Shown: one piece after another, positions 5,871 through 13,609 of the stretch
Position numbering within the stretch: position 1 is the stretch's first letter
How the letters are laid out: each line of letters opens with the position of its first letter
Source of the DNA: Oscillospiraceae bacterium
Lineage (GTDB): Bacteria; Bacillota; Clostridia; Oscillospirales; Acutalibacteraceae
Reading direction: 5' to 3'
Length of the DNA: 15,222 nt
NCBI GenBank assembly: GCA_003499325.1
Contig: DNIP01000092.1
Coordinates: 1-15,222 of the forward strand
Position numbers and translations under genes: made by a program
The notes under the pieces: model-generated
The model's input: only the letters and a program-made list of their open reading frames with translations
What the model was told of the DNA's origin: nothing
Databases searched by the model: none

Positions 5871-7432
5871 ACATTAACGACAGCGTGCTCAGCAACGCCG
5901 AACGCCTGACCTTCTCACTCCGAGAGCTATACAGCAAAAACGGCTATCAGCCGTATCGCATGAGTAAATTTGAGGACTACGATCTCTACAGCCGCAACAA
6001 GGATTTCTTGGTCTCCGACCGCGTTATCACCTTCACCGATCTCAGCGGCAAGCTCAAAGCGCTCAAGCCCGATGTGACCCTCTCCATCATCAAGAACCAT
6101 ACCGACGGCACGACTCGCAAGCTCTATTATAACGAGAACGTGTACCGCGTTTCTAAGGGTGCGGACGGGTATAAGGAGATCATGCAGGCGGGCGTAGAGT
6201 GTATCGGCGAGGTAGATAACGCCCTCGTCGGCGAGAGCCTGATCCTCGCGGCACAGAGCCTTGAGCTGATCGGCAAGAGCTTTGTGCTCGATGTGTCCGA
6301 CCTTGATATTCTCAACGCCGCGGTCGAAAAAATCACCGACAGCAAGCATTTACAAGAAGAGCTCGTCAAGTGCGTGAGCGAGAAGAACGCCCACGGCATC
6401 CTCTCGATCTGCGAGGATAACGGCATTGATCCGAAAACCGCCGACAGCCTGATCGCATTATTGACGCTTTGCGGCGCTCCCGACAGAGTGCTCCCGAGGC
6501 TGAGCGATCTGTGTGATGCTCTCGGCTGTCGTGCCGCGTATGAGGAATTGAGCGAGGCGCTGTCCGTGTTTAACGGAACCGGGTTGCTCTCTAAGATACA
6601 GATCGACTTTTCGGTCGTGAGCGACCGCGGTTATTATAACGGCGTGATCTTCAAGGGCTTTGTGAGCGGCGTGCCCGACAGCGTGCTCTCCGGCGGCAGA
6701 TACGACAAGCTCCTGCGCCGCATGAAGCGCGGCAGTAAGGCGGTCGGCTTCGCCGTTTACCTCGATATGCTCGAGCGCGTCGAGGAGACGACCGCGGGGG
6801 ATATCCCGCAGGACACCATGCTCAATGTGGCGCTGCCCAAGGGCAGGCTCGGTGAGAAGGTCTACGCAATGTTTGAGGCGGCGGGCTTTCCCTGTCCGTC
6901 CATCAAGGAGAATAACCGCAAGCTGATTTTTGAGAATCCCGAGGCGGGTGTGCGCTATTTCTGGGTCAAGCCCAGCGACGTTGCGATCTACGTCGAGCGC
7001 GGCGCCGCGGATATCGGCGTTGCGGGCAAGGATATTTTGCTCGAATATGAGCCGGAGGTATACGAGCTGCTCGACCTCAAGTTCGGCAAATGCCGCATGG
7101 CGGTCGCCGCTCCCAAGGGCTTTGAGGATGACAGGAGCCGCACCCTGCGCGTGGCGACCAAGTTCTCGAAGATCGCCGCGGATCATTACGCGCAGAAGGG
7201 CAGAGATATCGATATCGTCCACCTCAACGGCTCCATCGAGATCGCGCCCATCTTAGGGCTGACCGACGTGATCGTCGATATCGTCGAGACCGGCACCACC
7301 CTCAAGGAGAACAACCTCGAAGTGGTTGAGACCATCGTTCCGATCTCCGCGCGCCTGATCGCGAACAAGAGCAGTTATAAGTTCAAGGGCGATAATATCA
7401 CCAAGATCGCGCATGAATTGAAGAAGAATTAG
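5867..7432 (+). CDS. hisZG: HisZ-HisG fusion: ATP phosphoribosyltransferase regulatory plus catalytic subunit
   Basis: This enzyme performs the first step of histidine synthesis, joining PRPP to ATP. The single 521-residue reading frame contains two normally separate proteins. Residues 1 to about 312 are HisZ, a histidyl-tRNA synthetase-like domain: RKLYYNENVYR resembles motif 2, and YYNG (256-259) and GGRYD (276-280) resemble the motif 3 region. After a short linker (VEETTAGDIPQDT), residues 318-521 are a complete short-form HisG, opening with MLNVALPKGRL and carrying the PRPP loop D471-L479 (DIVETGTTL). Short HisG enzymes need HisZ for activity and histidine feedback; fusion would fix a 1:1 ratio. 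Met318 is exactly where a free HisG would start, with AGGA 5 nt upstream, so internal initiation at 6818 is possible. ATG 5867 follows AAGGAGG (5853-5859) by 7 nt and overlaps the yerC stop. The TAG stop is the first triplet of repeat copy C. Confidence 0.92.
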   Translation: MNINDSVLSNAERLTFSLRELYSKNGYQPYRMSKFEDYDLYSRNKDFLVSDRVITFTDLSGKLKALKPDVTLSIIKNHTDGTTRKLYYNENVYRVSKGADGYKEIMQAGVECIGEVDNALVGESLILAAQSLELIGKSFVLDVSDLDILNAAVEKITDSKHLQEELVKCVSEKNAHGILSICEDNGIDPKTADSLIALLTLCGAPDRVLPRLSDLCDALGCRAAYEELSEALSVFNGTGLLSKIQIDFSVVSDRGYYNGVIFKGFVSGVPDSVLSGGRYDKLLRRMKRGSKAVGFAVYLDMLERVEETTAGDIPQDTMLNVALPKGRLGEKVYAMFEAAGFPCPSIKENNRKLIFENPEAGVRYFWVKPSDVAIYVERGAADIGVAGKDILLEYEPEVYELLDLKFGKCRMAVAAPKGFEDDRSRTLRVATKFSKIAADHYAQKGRDIDIVHLNGSIEIAPILGLTDVIVDIVETGTTLKENNLEVVETIVPISARLIANKSSYKFKGDNITKIAHELKKN

Positions 7433-7571
7433 GAATGAGGAATGAGAAATTAGGAATGAAGGGAAACGCTGACGCGTTTTTGATTTGTAGTTACGCTTGC
7501 TTACAACCTATCAATCAGGTGAGGACAGCGTTCGCCCACAATTCCTAATTCCTAACTCCTCATTCCTCATT
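7430..7571 (+). repeat. heptamer-armed palindromic repeat, copy C
   Basis: The left arm is TAGGAAT, GAGGAAT, GAGAAAT, TAGGAAT (7430-7457). The right arm is ATTCCTA, ATTCCTA, ACTCCTC, ATTCCTC (7541-7568). The arms pair over about 24 bp with two mismatches. Hairpin 1 is AAACGC/GCGTTT followed by TTT. Hairpin 2 (GAGGAC/GTTCGC region, loop AGC) is imperfect but aligns with copy A. The first unit supplies the stop codon of hisZG, and the last ends a few bases before the hisD ribosome binding site. Confidence 0.85.
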
Positions 7572-7585
7572 AACCGGAGGTACCT

Positions 7586-8872
7586 ATGATCAAAATACTC
7601 AACTACAACGAACTGTCCTATGACGAGATTTTTTCGCGCTTTGAGCCGACCTCGTCGGTGGAGGACGTCGTTTCCGATATTATCAAGACGGTCAGAGAAT
7701 GCGGCGATAAGGCGCTCTTTGACTACACCGCACGCTTTGATAAGGCGCAGCTGAGCGCCTTGCAGGTCACAAAGGAAGAGATCGAGGAGGCGCGCTCCGT
7801 CGTTGAGCCGCGGTTTATCGACATCCTCGAGCGTGCCGCCAAGAACATCCGCAAATTCCACGAGGCGCAAAAGCGACAGAGCTTCATCATCAACGATGAG
7901 GACGGCATCGTCATGGGGCAGAAGATCATCCCCGTCGACCGCGCCGGTCTCTATGTCCCCGGCGGTACGGCGGCGTATCCGTCCACCGTGCTGATGGACG
8001 CGATCCCGGCAAAGATCGCAGGCGTCAAAGAGGTCGTGATGGTCACACCGCCCTCGGCTGACGGCAAGGTGAATCCCGCCATCTTAGCGGCGGCGTCCGT
8101 TGCCGGTATCGATAAAATCTTCAAGGTCGGCGGCGCACAGGCAATCGCCGCTTTGGCGTACGGCACCGAGAGCGTTCCCAAGGTGGACAAGATCGTCGGC
8201 CCCGGCAACGCCTTTGTTGCCGAGGCGAAGAAGCAGGTCTTCGGCACAGTTTCCATCGACATGATCGCGGGCCCGAGCGAGATCTTGGTCGTCGCGGATG
8301 AAAAGTCCAACCCCCGCTATGTCGCGGCTGATCTGCTCAGTCAGGCGGAGCATGACAAGAACGCCTCCGCGGTGCTGGTCACCGACAGCATGAGCTTAGC
8401 ACAGGCGGTATCCGAGGAGCTCGAACGGCAGATCCCCCTGCTCGACCGCGCCGAGATCGCGCGCGCGTCCATCGACAATAACGGCAAGATCATTGTCGCC
8501 GACAACCTCAACGTCGTCGTCGATATCGCCAACGAGATCGCGCCCGAGCATCTGGAACTCTGCGTAGATAATCCCTTTGATTGGCTCGATAAGATCCGTC
8601 ACGCGGGCTCTATCTTCATGGGGCGCAACTGCCCCGAGGCGCTCGGCGATTATTTCGCGGGTCCCAACCACACCCTGCCCACCTCGGGCACGGCGAAATT
8701 CTCCAGCCCCTTGTCCGTCGATGACTTTGTTAAAAAGACCCAGTATACCTATTACACCGCCGACGCCTTGAAGCGTGTAGCCGAGGACGTCGCCTTCTTC
8801 GCGAGAAAAGAGGGGCTCACCGGTCACGCCAAGTCCGCGGTGATCCGAACCCGTCCGGAGGATGAGGCATGA
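7586..8872 (+). CDS. hisD: histidinol dehydrogenase
   Basis: HisD oxidises L-histidinol to L-histidine in two NAD-dependent steps, the end of the pathway. The 428-residue product has the expected length and the signature GPGNAFVAEAKKQVFG (from residue 205) followed by IDMIAGPSEI. By alignment with the well-studied enzyme, zinc ligands are Gln253, His256 (SQAEH), Asp355 and His414 (GLTGHAKS), and the catalytic pair is Glu321-His322 (APEHLEL). His362 lies in AGPNHTLPTSGTAKF. All key residues are present, so it should be active. GGAGG (7576-7580) lies 5 nt before ATG 7586, just beyond repeat copy C. The stop overlaps hisC by 4 nt (ATGA). Confidence 0.97.
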   Translation: MIKILNYNELSYDEIFSRFEPTSSVEDVVSDIIKTVRECGDKALFDYTARFDKAQLSALQVTKEEIEEARSVVEPRFIDILERAAKNIRKFHEAQKRQSFIINDEDGIVMGQKIIPVDRAGLYVPGGTAAYPSTVLMDAIPAKIAGVKEVVMVTPPSADGKVNPAILAAASVAGIDKIFKVGGAQAIAALAYGTESVPKVDKIVGPGNAFVAEAKKQVFGTVSIDMIAGPSEILVVADEKSNPRYVAADLLSQAEHDKNASAVLVTDSMSLAQAVSEELERQIPLLDRAEIARASIDNNGKIIVADNLNVVVDIANEIAPEHLELCVDNPFDWLDKIRHAGSIFMGRNCPEALGDYFAGPNHTLPTSGTAKFSSPLSVDDFVKKTQYTYYTADALKRVAEDVAFFARKEGLTGHAKSAVIRTRPEDEA

Positions 8873-9933
8873 GCCGATTTTTCAGTCAGAAATACAACCA
8901 TTTAGAGGCATATACCCCGGGCGAACAGCCCAAGGATATGCAGTACACCAAGCTCAATACCAACGAAAGCCCTTTCCCGCCGTCGGAGAAGGCGCTCGCC
9001 TATGCGGCGGATGCGGCACAGCGGTTACAGCTCTATTGTGACCCCGACTGCACCGTGCTCACGCGCGAATTCACTAAGCGCTATGAGCTCGACAAGGATG
9101 AGGTACTGTTCACCAACGGATCGGATGACGCGCTGAATTTCGCGTTCATGGCGTTCTGTGACGATGAGCATCCCGCCGCCTTTCCCGATATCACCTACGG
9201 CTTTTATCCCGTGTTCGCGGCGCTCAATCATGTGCCCTTTACCGAGATCCCGCTCAAGGAGGATTTCACCATCGATGTGGAGGACTACTGCGGTATCAAT
9301 AAGACGATCTTCATCGCCAATCCCAACGCGCCGACGGGTATCCCGCTGTGCCTTTCGGATATCGAGAGGATTTTGAAATCCAATCCCGACAATGTTGTGA
9401 TCGTGGATGAAGCCTATGTCGACTTTGGCACAGACAGCGCCGTCGGTTTGATCCATCAATATGACAACCTGCTCGTCACCCAGACCTTCTCCAAGTCGCG
9501 GTCACTCGCGGGCGGTCGACTGGGTATGGCGATGGGCAACCGCTCCTTGATACAGGATCTGAACACGATCAAATATTCCACCAACCCCTACAACGTCAAC
9601 AGCATGACCCAAGCGGCGGGCGTGGGTACGCTCCTCGACGATGACTACACGAAGAAGAATTGCAGAACGATCATCGAGAACCGCGCGTATCTCACCGCCG
9701 AGCTGGAAAAGCTGGGCTTTGTACATACACCGTCGACGGCGAACTTTGTCTTTGCCAAGCATCCGCAGATCGACGGCGGCAGGCTCTATGCCGCACTAAA
9801 GGAACGCGGCGTGCTGATCCGCCACTTTAGCAAGAAGCGCATCAAAGACTATAACCGCATCACCGTCGGCACCAAGGAGCAGATCGATATTTTGCTCCAA
9901 AACATCAGAGAAATCATGGAGGAAACCGCATGA
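8869..9933 (+). CDS. hisC: histidinol-phosphate aminotransferase
   Basis: HisC is a PLP enzyme that converts imidazole acetol phosphate to histidinol phosphate using glutamate. The 354-residue product is a fold-type I aminotransferase: NTNESPFPP near the N-terminus, NGSDDAL, ANPNAPTG, VDEAYVDFG, and the PLP lysine Lys209 in TFSKSRSLAGGRLG. The C-terminal substrate domain contains ANFVFAKHP and IRITVG-like NRITVGT. GGAGG (8857-8861) lies 7 nt before ATG 8869. It overlaps hisD upstream and hisB downstream by 4 nt each, so translation is probably coupled. Broad-specificity aromatic aminotransferases look similar, but the operon position settles the assignment. Confidence 0.96.
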   Translation: MSRFFSQKYNHLEAYTPGEQPKDMQYTKLNTNESPFPPSEKALAYAADAAQRLQLYCDPDCTVLTREFTKRYELDKDEVLFTNGSDDALNFAFMAFCDDEHPAAFPDITYGFYPVFAALNHVPFTEIPLKEDFTIDVEDYCGINKTIFIANPNAPTGIPLCLSDIERILKSNPDNVVIVDEAYVDFGTDSAVGLIHQYDNLLVTQTFSKSRSLAGGRLGMAMGNRSLIQDLNTIKYSTNPYNVNSMTQAAGVGTLLDDDYTKKNCRTIIENRAYLTAELEKLGFVHTPSTANFVFAKHPQIDGGRLYAALKERGVLIRHFSKKRIKDYNRITVGTKEQIDILLQNIREIMEETA

Positions 9934-10517
9934 GAACCGCTCAGATCACACGCACCACCAAAGAAACGGACATCCGCCTGACCCTCAACCTCGACGGAAC
10001 AGGCAAAAGCGCAATACACAGCGGCGTCGGCTTCCTTGACCATATGCTGACCCTGTTCGCAAAGCACGGGCGCTTTGATCTGGAGCTGACCTGCAACGGC
10101 GACACCGAGGTTGACGACCACCACAGCGTGGAGGATATCGGTATCGCGCTGGGACAGGCATTCGAGCAGGCGCTCGGCGACAAGCGCGGCATCGTCCGTT
10201 ACGGCAGCTTCATCCTGCCGATGGATGAAACGCTCATCCTCTCCGCCGTGGATATCTCCGGCAGGAGCTATCTCAATTATGACTTACAGATCCCCACCCA
10301 AAAGGTCGGGACATTCGATACGGAGCTCACCGAAGAATTCTTCCTCGGCTTTGTCCGCAACGCGAACCTCACCCTGCACCTCAAACAGCTCGAGGGCAAA
10401 AACAGCCATCACATTATCGAGGGCACGTTCAAATCCTTCGGCAGAACCATGAAACAGGCTGTCGCGATCGATGAAAACTTCCGCGACGAGATCCCGTCCA
10501 CCAAGGGGGTGCTGTGA
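9930..10517 (+). CDS. hisB: imidazoleglycerol-phosphate dehydratase
   Basis: HisB removes water from imidazole glycerol phosphate to give imidazole acetol phosphate. The 195 residues match the monofunctional enzyme; the phosphatase half fused to HisB in enterobacteria is absent, in keeping with a separate phosphatase gene at 13599. Metal-binding motifs are present: SGVGFLDHMLTLFAKHG, DDHHSVEDIGIALG, MDE and NSHHIIEGTFKSFGRTMKQA. GGAGG (9918-9922) lies 7 nt before ATG 9930, inside the end of hisC. Its TGA shares one base with the hisH ATG (TGATG). Confidence 0.97.
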   Translation: MRTAQITRTTKETDIRLTLNLDGTGKSAIHSGVGFLDHMLTLFAKHGRFDLELTCNGDTEVDDHHSVEDIGIALGQAFEQALGDKRGIVRYGSFILPMDETLILSAVDISGRSYLNYDLQIPTQKVGTFDTELTEEFFLGFVRNANLTLHLKQLEGKNSHHIIEGTFKSFGRTMKQAVAIDENFRDEIPSTKGVL

Positions 10518-11125
10518 TGATCGCCATCATCGACTACGGCGTGGGCAACCTCTTCTCACTGCAATCATCCTTTGCGGCGATCGGCAGCGAAGCGGTTGTT
10601 ACGTCGGATTCAGCCGTCATCTCTCAGGCTGACCGCCTGATCTTACCCGGCGTCGGCGCATTTGAGGACGCGGCACGGAAGCTCAGCGACAGCGGCATGG
10701 CGGAGGTCATCAAGCGCGAGGCTGCCGCGGGCAAGCCGCTGATGGGCATTTGTCTGGGTATGCAGCTGCTTTTTGACAAGAGCTATGAGTACGGTGAGCA
10801 TGACGGCCTCGGACTGATCAGCGGCAATGTGCGCCCGATCGCCGAGGTGATCGACAAGGAGCTCAAGATCCCGCATATCGGCTGGAACCGCTTGATCGTG
10901 AAAAAGCAAAGTCCCCTGTTCAAATATCTGAACGACGGCGACTGCGTTTATTTTGTCCATTCCTACTACGCGACCGACTGCGCCGACAGCGTGACCGCGG
11001 TTGCCGAGTACAGCGCCGAGCTGACCGCCTCGGTGGAAAAGGGCAACGTCTACGGCTGCCAGTTTCACCCCGAAAAAAGCGGCGAGGTAGGCTTGAAGAT
11101 TTTGAAAGCATTTTGTGAGATATAA
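10517..11125 (+). CDS. hisH: imidazole glycerol phosphate synthase, glutamine amidotransferase subunit
   Basis: HisH releases ammonia from glutamine and passes it to HisF. The 202-residue class I amidotransferase has the oxyanion-strand opening IIDYGVGN, the nucleophile Cys79 in GICLGMQLLF, and the catalytic His184 and Glu186 in QFHPEKSG, so the triad is intact. ATG 10517 gives the standard MIAIIDYG start, 6 nt after AAGGGGGT; GTG 10514 would add one residue. Its partner hisF is two genes further on. hisH ends the hisD-C-B-H block and is followed at once by repeat copy D. Confidence 0.96.
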   Translation: MIAIIDYGVGNLFSLQSSFAAIGSEAVVTSDSAVISQADRLILPGVGAFEDAARKLSDSGMAEVIKREAAAGKPLMGICLGMQLLFDKSYEYGEHDGLGLISGNVRPIAEVIDKELKIPHIGWNRLIVKKQSPLFKYLNDGDCVYFVHSYYATDCADSVTAVAEYSAELTASVEKGNVYGCQFHPEKSGEVGLKILKAFCEI

Positions 11126-11131
11126 GTCAGT

Positions 11132-11263
11132 TAGGAGTGAGGAGTTAGGAGTGAGGAGTTTCGGGAAACGCTAACGCGTTTTGAATTGATATTACGAATT
11201 TACAAATTATAAATGGGTGTGGGCAACGCCCACCATCAACTCCTCACTCCTAACTCCTCACTC
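11132..11263 (+). repeat. heptamer-armed palindromic repeat, copy D
   Basis: Four alternating TAGGAGT/GAGGAGT units (11132-11159) face inverse ACTCCTC/ACTCCTA units (11239-11259). The arms pair perfectly over 26 bp (11135-11160 with 11238-11263), the best stem of the family. Hairpin 1 is AAACGC/GCGTTT, loop TAAC. Hairpin 2 is GTGGGC/GCCCAC, loop AAC, in a 23-bp segment shared with copy B. It fills the gap between hisH and hisA. Confidence 0.88.
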
Positions 11264-11325
11264 AATGTGCTTATCCAAAGAGATATAGCGTGATCGCTAT
11301 TTCTTTCTAAGGAGGTTATGTACTT

Positions 11326-12039
11326 ATGATATTATTCCCCGCAATCGACATTGTCGGCGGCAAGGCGGTGCGCCTGTATAAGGGCGATTATGATCAGATG
11401 ACCGTTTACAGCGATCATCCCGAACAGATCGCGCTGGATTTCAAAAACTGCGGCGCGACCCATATCCACATCGTGGATCTTGAGGGCGCCCGTGACGGCG
11501 GCACCCCTAATTTCGATACCGTTATGAAAATAAAACAACAGTCACGCTTGTTCTGTGAGGTCGGCGGCGGCATCCGCAATATGGAGGTCGTTGACCGCTA
11601 TCTGAGTGCCGGTATCGACCGCGTGATCCTCGGCACGGCGGCGATTGAGGACGAAGCGTTTTTGCGTGAAGCCGTCAAAAAATACGGCGAGCGTGTCGCC
11701 GTGGGCGCGGATATCCGCGAGGGCTTTATCGCCGTTAAAGGATGGCTGGAGCGCTCTCAGGTGACTGTTGACGAGTTCTTTGAGAAGATGCAGAATATCG
11801 GCGTCAAGACCATCATCTGCACCGACATCAACCGCGACGGCGCGATGCGCGGCACCAACCTGTCGCTGTACCGCACCATGAGCCGCCGCTATCATGTGGA
11901 TATCACCGCCTCGGGCGGCGTGAGCTCGATGGACGATATCACCGCGCTCAAAGAGATGGATCTATACGGCGCGATTATCGGCAAGGCGTACTACACCGGC
12001 GCGATCGACCTGAAAAAGGCAGTGGAGGCGGTACAATGA
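11326..12039 (+). CDS. hisA: ProFAR isomerase (phosphoribosylformimino-5-aminoimidazole carboxamide ribotide isomerase)
   Basis: HisA opens the sugar ring of ProFAR by an Amadori rearrangement to give PRFAR. The 237-residue half-barrel-repeat protein begins ILFPAIDIVGGKAVRL with catalytic Asp8. The second catalytic Asp129 lies in GADIREGF, after the phosphate-binding motif EVGGGIRN. The C-terminal ASGGVSSMDD and IIGKAYY are typical. AAGGAGGT (11309-11316) lies 9 nt before ATG 11326. Upstream, a 6-bp hairpin (ATAGCG/CGCTAT, 11285-11300) followed by TTCTTTCT sits just before the ribosome binding site and might act as a weak attenuator or mRNA-processing site. The stop overlaps hisF by 4 nt. Confidence 0.97.
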   Translation: MILFPAIDIVGGKAVRLYKGDYDQMTVYSDHPEQIALDFKNCGATHIHIVDLEGARDGGTPNFDTVMKIKQQSRLFCEVGGGIRNMEVVDRYLSAGIDRVILGTAAIEDEAFLREAVKKYGERVAVGADIREGFIAVKGWLERSQVTVDEFFEKMQNIGVKTIICTDINRDGAMRGTNLSLYRTMSRRYHVDITASGGVSSMDDITALKEMDLYGAIIGKAYYTGAIDLKKAVEAVQ

Positions 12040-12794
12040 TCACAAAACGCATCATCCCCTGTCTGGACGTCAAAAACGGCAGGGTCGTCAAGGGCGTGAA
12101 CTTTGAGGGGCTCAGCGACGTCGCGTCCCCCGTGGAGCTCGCGCAGTATTACAGCTCCTGCGGCGCGGATGAACTGGTGTTCTACGATATCACCGCGTCC
12201 GCCGAGGGCAGGGCGCTGTTCACCGATATCCTCACCGACACGGCGCGTCGTGTTTTTATTCCTCTGACTGTCGGAGGAGGGATCAATACCATCGATGACT
12301 TTGACCGTGTCTTAAAATGCGGCGCGGATAAGGTCAGCGTGAACTCCGGCGCGATCCGCAACCCCGACCTGATCTATCAGGCGGCGAAGCGCTACGGCGA
12401 TCAGTGCGTGGTCATCTCCGCGGACGTCAAGCGGCAGGACGGCGAATTCCGTGTCTATGCCAAGGGCGGCAGAGAGGACACGGGCATGGAGGCGATCTCC
12501 TGGATCAAACGCTGCGTCGATAACGGCGCAGGCGAGGTCGTGCTCAATTCCATCGACACCGACGGCGTGAAGCAGGGCTTTGACCTCGAAATGCTCGAGG
12601 CGGTGTCTAACGCCGTGAACGTACCCGTGATCGCGTCCGGCGGCGCGGGTAAGATCGAGGATTTCATCACCCTGTTCAAGACCTTACCCAAGGTCGATGC
12701 AGGACTGGCGGCGTCCATCTTCCACTTTGGCGAGGTCAAGATCGCGGACCTGAAAGAGGAAATGGCGAAGGCAGGGATAAACACGAGGGTGTAA
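12036..12794 (+). CDS. hisF: imidazole glycerol phosphate synthase, cyclase subunit
   Basis: HisF joins ammonia from HisH to PRFAR, producing imidazole glycerol phosphate for HisB and AICAR for purine synthesis. The 252-residue barrel has Asp11 in IIPCLDVKNGRVVKG and Asp130 in ISADVK, the two catalytic residues. Phosphate-binding loops TVGGGINT and IASGGAGK are present, as is DTDG. It overlaps hisA by ATGA, a typical arrangement for these paralogous barrels. A 117-bp palindromic repeat follows before hisIE. Confidence 0.97.
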   Translation: MITKRIIPCLDVKNGRVVKGVNFEGLSDVASPVELAQYYSSCGADELVFYDITASAEGRALFTDILTDTARRVFIPLTVGGGINTIDDFDRVLKCGADKVSVNSGAIRNPDLIYQAAKRYGDQCVVISADVKRQDGEFRVYAKGGREDTGMEAISWIKRCVDNGAGEVVLNSIDTDGVKQGFDLEMLEAVSNAVNVPVIASGGAGKIEDFITLFKTLPKVDAGLAASIFHFGEVKIADLKEEMAKAGINTRV

Positions 12795-12813
12795 GGATAA
12801 CGCAAATGTTTAT

Positions 12814-12930
12814 TGTAGGGTACGGCATTCATGACGTACCGCAGAATGACGGGCGTACAGCATAGAAAAAGCCATAGATAGGGATGAATCGCTTCTGCCA
12901 ACGGAACGTCGGCAAGCGCCGTTCCCTACA
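12814..12930. repeat. GTAGGG-type palindromic repeat between hisF and hisIE
   Basis: The ends TGTAGGG (12814-12820) and CCCTACA (12924-12930) are inverted, and the longer ends TGTAGGGTACGGC and GCCGTTCCCTACA match at 12 of 13 positions. Each end also folds on itself: GGTACG/CGTACC on the left and GGAACG/CGTTCC on the right. The middle (about 60 bp) has no gene. The same plan, ends that are palindromes themselves, is seen at 14404-14538, and one arm matches 5213-5242. Confidence 0.75.
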
Positions 12931-12952
12931 TTGACAGGAGGATAATACCATT

Positions 12953-13609
12953 ATGATCAACATCAACGAACTCAAATTTGATGAAAAGGGTCTGATCCCT
13001 GCCGTGGTGGTGGACAGCATTACCAAGCAGGTGCTCACCGTGGCATATATGAACGAGGAAAGCCTCAAGATCTCGATGGAGAAGGGGCTCACTTGCTTTT
13101 GGAGCCGTTCCAGACAAGAGCTGTGGCTTAAGGGCGAGACCTCGGGCAACTATCAGCATATCGTCAGCATCACCGCCGACTGCGACAAGGACGCGCTGGT
13201 CGTGATGGTCGAGCCAGACGGCCCCGCGTGCCATATGGGCACCACCTCGTGCTTTACGAATCCCGTATGGGAGAGCGACGAGCTCAAGGAATTCTCGTAT
13301 GAGGGCTTGATCGAGCTGATCAAGGGTCGCAAGACCGATCCGCAGGAGGGCTCCTACACCACCTATCTGTTCGATAAGGGTCTGGATAAGATTCTCAAAA
13401 AGGTCGGCGAGGAATGCACCGAGGTCATCATTGCCGCCAAAGCCGAGGATAAGAAGGAAACGATCTATGAGATCGCCGACCTCGCCTACCATGTCATGGT
13501 GCTGATGATCGAGCAGGGCATTTCGCTCGAGGATATCCACCGTGAGCTTGCCTCTCGTCATGTGATCGACAAAAAAGTCAAGCAGGAGAAGATGACCGGT
13601 GATAACTAA
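12953..13609 (+). CDS. hisIE: bifunctional phosphoribosyl-AMP cyclohydrolase / phosphoribosyl-ATP pyrophosphatase
   Basis: This enzyme carries out steps two and three of the pathway: HisE hydrolyses PR-ATP to PR-AMP and HisI opens the adenine ring. The 218 residues are the usual fused form. HisI (about 1-112) contains [22 protein letters not shown] at 76-78 and the zinc cysteines Cys93 and Cys100. HisE (about 118-210) contains [20 protein letters not shown] and [21 protein letters not shown] (12936-12941) is 11 nt before ATG 12953, a rather long spacing, immediately after the repeat. It overlaps the phosphatase gene by 11 nt. Confidence 0.97.
   Translation: MININELKFDEKGLIPAVVVDSITKQVLTVAYMNEESLKISMEKGLTCFWSRSRQELWLKGETSGNYQHIVSITADCDKDALVVMVEPDGPACHMGTTSCFTNPVWESDELKEFSYEGLIELIKGRKTDPQEGSYTTYLFDKGLDKILKKVGEECTEVIIAAKAEDKKETIYEIADLAYHVMVLMIEQGISLEDIHRELASRHVIDKKVKQEKMTGDN

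Noticed and set aside
5867..7432. HisZ-HisG fusion as a frameshift or assembly artefact
   Set aside because: The junction is in one frame with a short plausible linker and no homopolymer at the junction; both domains are complete. Raw-read confirmation cannot be done here.
5407..11263. Heptamer repeats considered as a CRISPR array
   Set aside because: Units are 7 bp, directly abutting without spacers, and inverted at the other end; no cas gene is present.
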